DNA of 64,000 nt from NCBI RefSeq assembly GCF_036588685.1, contig NC_086386.1, positions 15,458,931 through 15,522,930 on the forward strand. Reading direction: 5' to 3'. The notes beneath the pieces were generated by a model. The model worked only from the letters and a program-made list of their open reading frames with translations, did not search any database and was not told the origin of the DNA. This stretch comes from Mytilus trossulus (lineage: Eukaryota > Mollusca > Bivalvia > Mytilida > Mytilidae). Positions 1-8,727 of the stretch are shown here, one piece after another (position 1 is the first letter of the stretch; every line of letters starts with the position of its first letter). The translations under genes were made by a program, and so were the position numbers.

Positions 1-943
1 CATATCAAAATAAGCTACGCTTCTGAGAACACTTCTTAAATATTAACAAATACTAGTAACTGGCAATAGGGTAGTATTTACTACTTAACAACAATTTTAC
101 CGTGTATTTCGATAATTGATTTCTATCTATCCAGTGATGATATGATAATATATAAGATTATACAAAACTTCCATCGTTTTTGAGCTGATAAACCAGAATT
201 GTCTATGATATATCGTAACTGTTAGGACATAGATGGTTTGTTTCAAACAAAATAAATCAGAAGTTCAATTGACTAGTTACCATTATTTGCATCGGAACAA
301 ATATCCAAGTATCATTTAATTGTATTCTAATGAAATTGAAAGCCATTTACATTTGTCTCTACTAGTTATGCAGCATGCGGTTACTCGTTAGTTGCATATA
401 CAAAATTTATCATGTAAATAGAGTTTAAGACTACCGATAGGTTGCGTTAAGTCAGAGGATGGGTCTAAATTAAAATAAAATGCAAAATGTACTTAAAATC
501 TATTTTTTTTTTCTAAATTATGATAAACGGTATGTAACACAAGGTTTTTCGTGCAGTAGAGATTTCAAATAAAATGACAAACGTTCCTCACTCGACGTAC
601 GCACGTAACGGTACCAGGTTATTGCTAACCAATTAATTTTGTTAAATGCGTCACTCAAGTTTTAACTAAGTTTTCCTAAACTATTAAACTTTTCATAATA
701 AATTTTATCAATAATAAGTTTTTCTAAGATGATGAAAAACGAAACAAATCATGATTTTTATATATCACGTGATTATTGAGATTCTCGCCCAAACTTCACT
801 GTCATAAGACGTACGTACCTACATTTATCCTTACCTATCATACGATTGACTTGAATTGTTTTCATGGATTTGACCATGGCTTTGTTTTTCCGATTTACTT
901 TGCAAAATCTAATGAACCATTATTATTTGAAATTTTCATTGCT
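1..943. other. AT-rich spacer, no gene seen
   Basis: No convincing coding region, RNA gene or repeat family was recognised here. The open frame that begins near 776 runs into the left arm of the inverted repeat at 944-1020 and has no recognisable domain, so it is treated as chance. Confidence 0.5.
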
Positions 944-1306
944 TTTGTTTGTCAGATTTGTGTCCCTTCTCAACTTTGTTTAATTAAATGTTTTATAATA
1001 TTCCTTGTGTATTTATTATTAGGTAGATTTTTATTTTAGCAATCGCAGGGGAAAAATGATCACAAAATGTTAATCAAAATGTGTCTCTCTTCAAGTTGAT
1101 AACTGGAATTGCATCATACTGTATTAAGCCTCAAACGTTCTCCTCTTTTGCAGTTAATCTACTTATTTTTATACATTCTTTTTTTCAACAGGGAAAACGT
1201 ACGACAACGGGATGTGTATATTTAGAAAAATAATAAATACACAAGGAAATATTATAAAACATTTAATTAAACAAAGTTGAGAAGGGACACAAATCTGACA
1301 AACAAA
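944..1306. repeat. Long inverted repeat (about 77-bp arms)
   Basis: The segment 944-1020 reappears as its reverse complement at 1229-1306. The two arms differ by a single inserted base, and the loop between them is about 208 bp. Near-identity of the arms implies either a young foldback or MITE-type insertion or a recent inverted duplication. The outer flanks show no clear target-site duplication. Neither arm has coding potential. Transcribed RNA would form a hairpin stem of about 77 bp. Confidence 0.85.
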
Positions 1307-1493
1307 TAATAATACAGGTCTTATCCTTCTTTAAATTTTAAAAGTTGACAAACACTGTTCTTTCGAAAAAGTCAACAAAACTTTAAAAAAAAAAAAGAAT
1401 ATTGTAATTGATAATAATGTATGTAAATACTTATCTATGGAACGCCACAGCTGTCTTATGTGTAACTCTGATATTACTTTAGTGTTGTTTTGT

Positions 1494-1955
1494 CTTTACT
1501 ATATATATATGGTTTTGACATCACGTAATGATGTTTTAATGTAACTCAATACGGAATAGTCATTACCTAATGATATTTCGATATTACACGATATGGTTTC
1601 ATTTTGACTTGCTAAAGTTTTGTCATTACTCATAATGGTTTTGGCATTACTCGATGTGGTTTCAACATTATTTATTATGGTTGTGTCATTAGTCAATGTG
1701 GTTTTAACATTACTTGATGTGCATGTGACGAAACGTAATGTAGTTGTTTCATTACGCGATGTGATTTTGTTATTTCGTAATGATGATTTGTCTATTCTTT
1801 ATATGGTTTTAACATGACGTAATGATGTTTCAAAATTTGACGATTTTACACTACTTGATGTGTTTGTTTCATTATTTGATGTGGTTTTGGATTTCTTTGA
1901 TGTGGTCCTGTCATTCTTTGATGTGGTTATCCCATTACTTGATGAGGTAAAGCCA
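1494..1955. repeat. Degenerate 21-bp tandem repeat array
   Basis: About twenty diverged units of 21 bp. A typical + strand unit reads TTTTGGCATTACTCGATGTGG, and neighbouring units vary around (T)CATTACT.GATGTGG. Because 21 is divisible by three, the array stays open over about 65 codons on both strands and would give heptapeptide repeats rich in N, T and S on the minus strand. I treat these open frames as a by-product of the periodicity, not as a gene. The array ends where the sequence returns to ordinary AT-rich DNA near 1955. Confidence 0.75.
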
Positions 1956-2260
1956 TGTGACCAATTCTGAAACCCCTATTATAATTTTAGATAGATCTAT
2001 GTTGATTGTGCTTTGAATACGAGCCCTTGATTGCGTGTAGCCATCCATCTAATTAGTGTTCAAATTAAAGGTCGGGTTACTGTTTGAGTTAACTTTTGAG
2101 TTAGTTTTCGAATTCAAGTCATGCTTAGAATATACGTGCTAGTTATCATCGAGTTCCCAATTGGATTTCGAGTTTGAGTCACATTTAAAGGCAGAGTTCC
2201 TTTTGAATCTGAGTCACTTTTTGAGGTAGAGTTTGAGTAAGATTCGAATATAAGTCCCAC
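1956..2260. other. Spacer with short degenerate GAGTTT motifs, left flank of the BEL element
   Basis: There is loose reiteration of GAGTTTGAGTC-like and TTTTGAGT words between about 2050 and 2250, but no regular period can be fixed by eye. The last five bases before the element are CCCAC, compared with CCCAT after its right end. This is a possible target-site duplication with one mismatch. Confidence 0.4.
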
Positions 2261-2422
2261 TGTGCGGAATAAACTAAGAAAGTCGTATGTGTACTTTGCG
2301 TTGTGTTTACTTTGCGTATAATATTTACAATGGCGAAGCCCATACCAGGTGTAAGCAACGTCACAAGCATGTGAACGTAAATACGGGAAACGTAACGTTA
2401 TAACTTCGAACTATTCTCAACA
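2261..2422 (-). repeat. 3' LTR of the BEL/Pao element
   Basis: 162 bp, from TGTGCGG to CTCAACA on the + strand. It is identical over its full length to 8566-8727. Because the element is read on the minus strand, this left copy is the 3' LTR. The bases just inside it (2423-2440) do not form a convincing polypurine tract in the element's orientation, only a short GCGGG. Confidence 0.97.
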
Positions 2423-2653
2423 TACTGGGGCCCGCAAAGTGTATTTATGTACAAAACAATACACTATTACTTTAAATGTTCATAATTGAAACGAAAAAAT
2501 ATGATTTAAAATATGATGGGCAATTACAGTCTCTATAACGATTTGAAAATCGGACACAAAATTTAATGTACTCTAAGAATTTGTCCAAAATTTAATGTTC
2601 TCCTTTGCACGCATTGCTGCTTTCCGCATAGGCAGTGTTCTTTTGGTATCGAC

Positions 2654-3973
2654 TTATTTCGTCTCCTCTGATGTATTTGATAGTTCATCTTCGTTGATCT
2701 CTAGCGGATAAAGTTTGACGATCGGACGTGAAGTCTGGCCACTGTTCGTTCTGATTATCGCCGAACGCACTAAACCATCGTTACCAGTAACAACTTCCTC
2801 CACTACTGCTGTTTTCCATTTAATTCGCGGTTTATCGTCATGCACTTGAACTACATCTCCTACTTTAATGTTAATCTTATTGTCTCCAGTCTTTTTATGA
2901 AATTTTCGAAGTGAGGTTAAGTACTCAAATCTCCAACGGTTCCAAAAATGTTCAATAAGAGTAGATAATCTTTGAGCACGTTTTGAAATATCTGAAGCAT
3001 TCAATGCATATGTTTCGTTAATGTTGTCCATTTCGGTACGTGGATACGGTAATGTTGTAACTCGGCGTCCATACAACAGGTGCGCGGGTGTTAACGGTTC
3101 ACTATCGATAATGTCTGTAGAATCATATGTTAGTGGTCGATCGTTCAGAATTTTCTCTATTTCTGTGACAAATGTCTGTAACATATCCAAATTGATTAAC
3201 GCACATCCTAGTGTCTTTTTCAAATTTGTTTTTGTAAGTGCAATTAATCTCTCCCACCACCCTCCGAACCAGGGTGCACGTTTCGGAATGAATCTCCATT
3301 CGACTCCAAAAGAAGATAAAGCTTCTTCAAATTTCTTTGACTCACATAGCCGTTTTACCTCCTGTGACGCTGAAATAAAAGAAAGCGCATTGTCCGACAT
3401 AACGATCTGCGGTAATGATTTCCTACTTGTAAATCGTCTAAATCCAAGTAAAAAAGATTCTTCGTTCATAGTTGGTATTATCTCCAAATGTACGGCTTTG
3501 GTCGACGCACACGTAAATAAACATATGTAAACTTTTTTCAATGTACCATCATTTTCCTTGACTTGAAGCGCTGCTGTAAAGTCTATACCTGTAACTGTGA
3601 AAGGCGGTGCTTCTTGAAGTCTTATTTTTTGTAATGGTAGAGGGTCTGGTGCCCTATACGGTTTTCCGTTGACCTTTTTGCAAGTTGTACATCTGTGAAG
3701 TAATTTTCGGGTGAATTGGCGCAAAGACGGTATCCAGAATGTTTGACGGATTTGTGTAACGGTGGCATTAACTCCAGAATGCATAACTAGTTCGTGTGAG
3801 TTCAACACTATAAGCTCTGATAATCGGTGATTTGCTGGTAAAATATAAGGTTGTTTTGCTGATTCGGATAATGGCGCATTATGAATTCTACCTTTACATC
3901 TCATTAAATTGTTTTCATCTAAATAAAGTTGAAGTTGTCGAAGTCGTAGAAATTTAGTTTTTTGCGCATTTTT
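2654..3973 (-). CDS. Integrase and DUF5641-like C-terminus of the BEL/Pao element
   Basis: The segment is in the same frame as the RT part but cut off by the TAA at 3974-3976; the first internal Met is at 3904. The order is a zinc-binding N-terminus (HELVMHSG...HRCTTCKK, an HHCC arrangement), then the integrase core with VTGIDFTAAL (first Asp), the block ending VMSDNALSF (second Asp) and a WFGGWWERLI region that carries the catalytic Glu. Last is a DUF5641-like domain with VGDVVQVHDD and a closing KLYPLE. The stop at 2654 is 232 bp before the 3' LTR. The family role is insertion of the cDNA into host chromosomes. Confidence 0.95.
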   Translation of the reverse strand, partial: KNAQKTKFLRLRQLQLYLDENNLMRCKGRIHNAPLSESAKQPYILPANHRLSELIVLNSHELVMHSGVNATVTQIRQTFWIPSLRQFTRKLLHRCTTCKKVNGKPYRAPDPLPLQKIRLQEAPPFTVTGIDFTAALQVKENDGTLKKVYICLFTCASTKAVHLEIIPTMNEESFLLGFRRFTSRKSLPQIVMSDNALSFISASQEVKRLCESKKFEEALSSFGVEWRFIPKRAPWFGGWWERLIALTKTNLKKTLGCALINLDMLQTFVTEIEKILNDRPLTYDSTDIIDSEPLTPAHLLYGRRVTTLPYPRTEMDNINETYALNASDISKRAQRLSTLIEHFWNRWRFEYLTSLRKFHKKTGDNKINIKVGDVVQVHDDKPRIKWKTAVVEEVVTGNDGLVRSAIIRTNSGQTSRPIVKLYPLEINEDELSNTSEETK

Positions 3974-6094
3974 TTATGTGAGTGCGCGTACTTCACCGGG
4001 GTATGCCGTCGCTTGGTAACATCGTATCCATAATATAGTTGATTGCTGTAATTCATCTGGTTGTATTTCCCCAGTGTTTCTAATAGACTTAGTTGTCTTA
4101 CAATTTTGAATAAAACGTTGGATATACGTTGTCACTCGCAAAAGCTTCTTGTAAGATCCATACCTGTTAGCATTTATAATTTTGTCAATTCCAAAATGAA
4201 GATTATCATTTTTGTCAGTGTTGCTTTCTTCATCTAATGTCTCCTCATTGTCGTCTGCTAATACGGATAAAGCTGTGTTAATAGGTAAATGTGTTTCCAA
4301 GTTGGCTGAATTTTGAATTAGGCAAGTCGGTCCTGTTTTCCATAATACGTTCCCCATAAACTGTTTTGCGGTTATACCACGAGTGAGCAAATCAGCAGGG
4401 TTACAATTTGTCGGGCAGTATTTCCATTTGCATTCTTCCGTTAATTCATTAATCTCTTTAATTCGATTTGATACGAAGCGTTTCAACGGTTTTGACGTTT
4501 TTAACAATTGAAGTACAATTTGGCTGTCCGACCAAAGTGTCACATCTGTACATTCCAAAGTAGATTTAAGATGTTGTGTTAGGCAAGCTCCTATTACGGC
4601 GGCCATTAATTCCAATTGTGGCAATGTCAGCGTTTTAACGGGTGCAACGCGTGTTTTTGCCATCACTAATGCGGCACTATGTCCTTTCGATAGATACATG
4701 TATGCTACCGCTCCATACGCTTTCATGCTTGCGTCGACAAATACATGTAGTGATCTTGAGTTTGTATTTCCGGTAAAGTATTGTCTAGGCAATTTCATAC
4801 TTGTAACGATTCCTATGTCTTTTGCCAGATCCATCCATTGTAACTGTAGATTTTCGGGTAGGGGTTCGTCCCAATCATAGCATTCTTTCCACAAATCTTG
4901 CATCAAAATCTTTGCTCGGATACTAACTGGGCTTAAAAATCCTAGCGGGTCAAATATCTTTGAAGATTCCTTCAGAATTTCCCGTTTTGTAATATTTGAC
5001 GAAACAAACGGTAAAACTCGTTTTGCGTAAGATAATTCATCCGTTTCGACATTCCAACGCATTCCCAATATTTTTGCTTCTTTGTCGGTATCTAACACGT
5101 CCTCCTTGATAGCTAGATTTCTCACATTTTCGTTGTTTGAGGTCCATGAGCGAAGGTTAAATCCTGCATTTAACATCAGTTGTCGCGCTTCCTTGAAATA
5201 CGTTACGGCTTGAGTTTTATTGCAAATGCTAGATAAAATGTTGTCAACATATAAATCCCTTGTCAGTATTTTAGTAGTTTCATTTTCTGTTTGCTGTAAG
5301 TGTTTTAGCAGGACAGCGTTTAAGATAAACGGCGAACACGTCGCTCCAAATAGTACAGACTTGAACCTAAATGTCGCTAAATCGCTTTGTTGGTCAACAG
5401 GGTTATCTAACCATAAAAATCTTGTGACATCACGGTCCTGTTCATGCAGTCCGACATGTAAAAATGCCTTCTCAATGTCAGTTACTATGGCAACCGGGCT
5501 CAATCGAAATCTGATTAAAATCTTTGTAAGGTCGTTTAAAATCGGAGGTGTGTTCATTAAGCAATCATTAAGACTCGGTAACTGTGATGCCTGTCGGCAG
5601 CTACAATCGTAAACGATCCTGATTGGTGCAGTTGTTGAATCCTTTTTAACGGGATGGTGTGGGATATAATGTACAATACCTTTACTAATATCTGGATCCT
5701 TAACCTTCTCAATAAATCCTCGGCGTTCTTGATCATTGAATATCTGTCCATATACTTTAAGCATTTTGGGATCTTGACTTAATTTTCGAATTACATTTTC
5801 AGTTCTGCGTTTCGTAACGACGAAGTTGGTAGGCAAGGGTTCATGATCTGGTTTCCATGGCAACTTTGCTATGTACTTGTTTTCTCGAAATTCGATTGCT
5901 GACTTTTGATATGTTTCCATATAATCTACCGTTTCAACATCTGTCGTGTTGCTATCTATTCCTAACGACTCTAATTCCCAAAATCTTTCTAAATTGAACT
6001 CCTTTGGTTTGTGCGATGTCAATATGTTGTACATACCTACATTACTCTGTTGTCGATTAGATGTTGGAATTGGACCAGACAATAAAATAGCCAA
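3974..6094 (-). CDS. Reverse transcriptase and RNase H of the BEL/Pao element
   Basis: About 706 codons. The true translation would enter from the protease frame near 6083; the apparent Met at 6094 is not a natural start. The linker LSGPIPTSN is followed by the reverse transcriptase, with IVYDCSC, a VTDIEKAFLHV block and the catalytic LYVDNIL (YVDN rather than YVDD, as in BEL/Pao). The connection (Peptidase_A17-like region) and RNase H follow, with FVDASMKAYGAVAY, LPQLELMAAV and WSDSQIVLQLL. The DExD-type acidic residues of RNase H are present. The frame stops with a TAA at 3974-3976 inside an A-run, and the same frame then continues open into integrase. Confidence 0.95.
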   Translation of the reverse strand: MAILLSGPIPTSNRQQSNVGMYNILTSHKPKEFNLERFWELESLGIDSNTTDVETVDYMETYQKSAIEFRENKYIAKLPWKPDHEPLPTNFVVTKRRTENVIRKLSQDPKMLKVYGQIFNDQERRGFIEKVKDPDISKGIVHYIPHHPVKKDSTTAPIRIVYDCSCRQASQLPSLNDCLMNTPPILNDLTKILIRFRLSPVAIVTDIEKAFLHVGLHEQDRDVTRFLWLDNPVDQQSDLATFRFKSVLFGATCSPFILNAVLLKHLQQTENETTKILTRDLYVDNILSSICNKTQAVTYFKEARQLMLNAGFNLRSWTSNNENVRNLAIKEDVLDTDKEAKILGMRWNVETDELSYAKRVLPFVSSNITKREILKESSKIFDPLGFLSPVSIRAKILMQDLWKECYDWDEPLPENLQLQWMDLAKDIGIVTSMKLPRQYFTGNTNSRSLHVFVDASMKAYGAVAYMYLSKGHSAALVMAKTRVAPVKTLTLPQLELMAAVIGACLTQHLKSTLECTDVTLWSDSQIVLQLLKTSKPLKRFVSNRIKEINELTEECKWKYCPTNCNPADLLTRGITAKQFMGNVLWKTGPTCLIQNSANLETHLPINTALSVLADDNEETLDEESNTDKNDNLHFGIDKIINANRYGSYKKLLRVTTYIQRFIQNCKTTKSIRNTGEIQPDELQQSTILWIRCYQATAYPGEVRALT

Positions 6095-7319
6095 GTTTAG
6101 ACTTTACGGCAGTTGGACCATTTCCTCTTAATATTGTATCCTCTACGAAATCCCAATAGAAATCAGCTCCGATGAGCAAGGAAATTTCAAAAGAAGAGTT
6201 GTCTTCTGTAAACGGATGAGCTAAACGTAATCCTTTCAGGTACTTGAATTCTCGCATACCATTACCGATGTAATTGGTTAACGGGCTGGCGATGTTCGGT
6301 ACTACTAGAACCTCAACTGGAATTTTCGTTCTGTTTATCGACTCTACGTATACGCGTGCTCTTGACAAATGACGGACTTTGCTGTCGGTGCTTCCAAATG
6401 CCGATAAATGTATGGTTTCTGTTCCTAGTATTTCTAAATCTATTTTCGAGGCTAACTCCCCGGTAACAAAAGAGCGCTGTGCTCCTTCATCAAACAAAAT
6501 GTGCGTATCAACATATCGATTTCCCCCAACTGGTGCAACGGCAGTTTTTAGAAGCACGTTCGAACGGGATTTTTCTTCAGACGAATGAAAACTTGCGGCG
6601 ATCAATGTATCTTCGCTATCATCAACTACGGCATGAACTGACGTTTGCCTATCATTAGTACATGTATTTTCATGGCAGAGACTTGTTCGGTGCTTTTTAT
6701 GGCACTGTCGGCAGCGAAATTTCGATTTACAATCTACGGAACGGTGTGATCCTAAGCAGTTAAAACATAACTTCTTTTCTTTGACGATTGATAGGCGTGT
6801 ATCGTGATCTGTAACATTTGGGCATTTTGCAGGGTCATGTAAATTCTGACAGAATATGCAAGGCTTTTGTCGAATATTTTGTGTTTGTCTCTCTCGGTTA
6901 TCGAATGTAACTACTTTACTCGGTGTACCTTTTCTATCAGCGCTTGTCAAAAACGATGCGGTCATTGCAGTAGGTTGCATTGAATTCATAAACGACGACG
7001 AGCGTTGTCCAGCTTCAATTATAGTGATTTCTTTCAAAATTCCACGTCTCAAATCAATCAATTCCCAATTATCGGAACCGTTTTCACGAGCTAAGTTTTG
7101 TCGTATTTCTGACGGAAGCTTGTTCAGTATTATCGGAATAAGTAATGCACCATACGATTCTCCGGAACGGCCTAACGATTCAAGATCTCTTATATAAGCC
7201 TCTAACTTGTCGTAATAAACACGTAGACTGAGTAGGTTATTTTGTGGTGCTCTAAGTTCTAGCATAGCTTGCATATAAGCGTTTGTAATCTTATGCGATT
7301 GTCCGAAGCGCTCCTTTAA
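6057..7319 (-). CDS. Gag C-terminus, zinc knuckles and retroviral-type aspartic protease of the BEL/Pao element
   Basis: The frame is open from the MITE boundary (7319), with a first internal Met at 7274. It begins with the end of the gag core (YMQAMLELRAPQNN, LNKLPSEIRQNLARE). A cysteine/histidine-rich stretch with CIFCQNLHDPAKC, CFNCLGSHRSVDC and CRQCHKKHRTSLC follows; this is the nucleic-acid-binding region typical of BEL. Next is the DUF1758-type protease, whose active-site loop reads LFDEGAQRSF instead of the textbook D-S/T-G. DEGAQ at this position is, to my knowledge, a common variant in this family. The frame ends at 6057 after KLGYFIVWS, where related proteins continue KLG..LSGP. A single extra base near 6083 explains the break. 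Confidence 0.92.
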   Translation of the reverse strand, partial: LKERFGQSHKITNAYMQAMLELRAPQNNLLSLRVYYDKLEAYIRDLESLGRSGESYGALLIPIILNKLPSEIRQNLARENGSDNWELIDLRRGILKEITIIEAGQRSSSFMNSMQPTAMTASFLTSADRKGTPSKVVTFDNRERQTQNIRQKPCIFCQNLHDPAKCPNVTDHDTRLSIVKEKKLCFNCLGSHRSVDCKSKFRCRQCHKKHRTSLCHENTCTNDRQTSVHAVVDDSEDTLIAASFHSSEEKSRSNVLLKTAVAPVGGNRYVDTHILFDEGAQRSFVTGELASKIDLEILGTETIHLSAFGSTDSKVRHLSRARVYVESINRTKIPVEVLVVPNIASPLTNYIGNGMREFKYLKGLRLAHPFTEDNSSFEISLLIGADFYWDFVEDTILRGNGPTAVKSKLGYFIVWSNSNI

Positions 7320-7913
7320 GGTGGTATGGGAGTCTAAAATAAAAATGATAGAATTTGTTCATACTTTGCCAAAATGTAGTATCTATTGATACATGTTAAA
7401 AAATATTATAAAAATGATAGGTCACCGTGCATTTTTTCAAGCTACAGGTCGTGACAAAATGACACATTTTGTATGGATTATACAGGAAAAAACACCATTT
7501 TATGAATAGAAACTAAACGAAATGATAGAATTGTAAAATAAATTAGGAAAATATAGCTTTCAAACAATGCTTTGATAATATCAAAAGAAAAGATAGGGTC
7601 ACTGTACTTTTTTTCCGGCTAAAATACAAAGTAGGAAAATTCCATGAACAATCCAACAGAAAATGCACTGTTTTAGAGTTATCTCCCCTTAAAATGACAA
7701 TTTTAAAATATTTAAAAACAACCAAAAATAATATACACTTGTACATATATTTATATTTATAAGTTATATTCTTATAAATTGGATCTTTAAAATGAAAAAA
7801 AAACATGGAATATCTGCATTCTTGCATCAAATTTTGCTAATTTGATAGAAAATATGAACCTTAGATTCTCTGTTTTTTTACAATCCAAGATGGCGAAAGA
7901 CACCCATACCACC
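7320..7913. mobile_element. TTAA-flanked MITE inserted in gag (piggyBac-like target site)
   Basis: A 594-bp insert bounded by TTAA at 7316-7319 and at 7914-7917. Its ends are inverted repeats, GGTGGTATGGGAGTCT at the left and the reverse complement of GGTGGTATGGGTGTCT at the right (15 of 16 bases). It has no coding capacity and is AT-rich. Inside are two loosely repeated blocks, GGTCACCGTGCA near 7421 and GGTCACTGTACT near 7595, each preceded by a GATAG word. TTAA target duplication is the hallmark of the piggyBac superfamily, but the terminal bases here (GGTGG) are not the classic CCY...GGG, so the superfamily assignment is tentative. Confidence 0.85.
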
Positions 7914-8547
7914 TTAAAAGTTTAATAGCTTCCATGTAATTTGAGTTTGTGAGCGGTAACCCGTCAATAGTTCTTGCAGCATCATTAACAAGCTGGGATT
8001 TTAAATAACTAAATTTCTGTACGTCTGTGAGTGTTACATTGTAATGGACGGAAGATTCAAAAGAGTCCCAAAATGTTTGCCAAGTTAGAATTTCTCCATT
8101 AAACATGGGTAGTGTAAGTTTCGGCAAATGGTGATTTTGGTTGCTAGGTTGCTGGACGGGATACATTTGTGTTGTGTACGGAACAGAACTGTGTTGATTA
8201 ACGTTTTCAAAAGTGTGAGATATTGCGTGATCATGCTGTAGGATATCATTATCAGTACATACTTTTTTTGCGAATGTTTTCCGTAAATGTCGTATTTTGG
8301 TGTTCAAAAAGAATTTGTACTCATCTGCATTTAGAATTTCCTCCTCGATGTCCTCCTCCTTCAAAGAATTCATAATATCTTCGTCCAATGCACTTATAGT
8401 TTTCTGTTTTTGAATTAATGTTTCTAAAAGTTCAGCACTTTCTTCATTGTCCAAGCTTGATTCATCTTCCGTTTTTCGTAAAAGTCTCTTTACTGCACTT
8501 TTGTGACCGGCTCTGACTGCTTTCAGCTTGCTGTCCATCTTTTCCAA
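7861..8547 (-). CDS. Gag N-terminal part of the BEL/Pao element, truncated by MITE
   Basis: The ATG lies just past the primer binding site. About 210 codons are native: an acidic and basic helical N-terminus (runs of E, K and L around residues 20-90), then the DUF1759-type gag core near residues 140-210 with LPKLTLPMFNGE and WQTFWDSFESSVH. After codon 211 (position 7914) the frame enters the inserted MITE and ends at a stop at 7861, so the last residues are foreign. Removing the 594-bp insert plus one TTAA would put this frame in register with the segment that starts at 7319. The family's gag packages element RNA into cytoplasmic particles. This copy cannot make full gag unless the MITE is excised. 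Confidence 0.9.
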   Translation of the reverse strand: MEKMDSKLKAVRAGHKSAVKRLLRKTEDESSLDNEESAELLETLIQKQKTISALDEDIMNSLKEEDIEEEILNADEYKFFLNTKIRHLRKTFAKKVCTDNDILQHDHAISHTFENVNQHSSVPYTTQMYPVQQPSNQNHHLPKLTLPMFNGEILTWQTFWDSFESSVHYNVTLTDVQKFSYLKSQLVNDAARTIDGLPLTNSNYMEAIKLLRWYGCLSPSWIVKKQRI

Positions 8548-8548
8548 T

Positions 8549-8561
8549 GGTCACGGCACCA
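8549..8561 (-). promoter_or_regulatory. tRNA-His-type primer binding site
   Basis: On the minus strand, four bases after the 5' LTR, the sequence reads TGGTGCCGTGACC. This is the complement of the 3' end of animal tRNA-His, whose acceptor stem ends GGTCACGGCACCA. The 13-base match and its position identify it as the reverse-transcription primer site. The next bases diverge from the tRNA. Confidence 0.8.
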
Positions 8562-8565
8562 TAAA

Positions 8566-8727
8566 TGTGCGGAATAAACTAAGAAAGTCGTATGTGTACT
8601 TTGCGTTGTGTTTACTTTGCGTATAATATTTACAATGGCGAAGCCCATACCAGGTGTAAGCAACGTCACAAGCATGTGAACGTAAATACGGGAAACGTAA
8701 CGTTATAACTTCGAACTATTCTCAACA
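8566..8727 (-). repeat. 5' LTR of the BEL/Pao element
   Basis: 162 bp, base-for-base the same as 2261-2422. In the element's orientation it is the 5' LTR and is followed after four bases by the primer binding site. Identity of the two LTRs normally indicates recent insertion, although 162 bp gives a coarse clock. Confidence 0.97.

Larger units (their letters stand above)
2261..8727 (-). mobile_element. BEL/Pao LTR retrotransposon, full length but broken
   Basis: A 6467-bp element read on the minus strand. It has identical 162-bp LTRs that start TG and end CA, and a primer binding site next to the 5' (right) LTR. The gene order is gag, protease, reverse transcriptase, RNase H, integrase, DUF5641-like C-terminus, as in the BEL/Pao group. 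The YVDN reverse transcriptase motif and the DUF1759 / DUF1758 / Peptidase_A17 style layout support that group over Gypsy or Copia. The single gag-pol reading frame expected for BEL is interrupted three times: a TTAA-flanked MITE in gag (7320-7913), a one-base frame change near 6083, and a TAA at 3974-3976. The copy is therefore not expected to be autonomous. The flanking pentamers CCCAC / CCCAT may be the target duplication. Confidence 0.95.

Noticed and set aside
1494-1955. Possible CRISPR-like array
   Set aside because: The 21-bp units are contiguous and diverged, with no conserved repeats separated by unique spacers, in animal DNA.
2423-2440. Polypurine tract for the BEL element
   Set aside because: The bases inside the 3' LTR read GCGGGCCCC in the element's orientation, which is not purine-rich enough to call.
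3021-5612. Plus-strand open frames of 60-169 codons across the pol region (3021-3530, 4698-4880, 5220-5612)
   Set aside because: They are shadows of the strongly supported minus-strand pol frames and have no domains.
8549-8561. Sequence matching a tRNA-His 3' end
   Set aside because: Only the last 13 bases match and they lie four bases inside an LTR. It is a primer binding site, not a tRNA gene.
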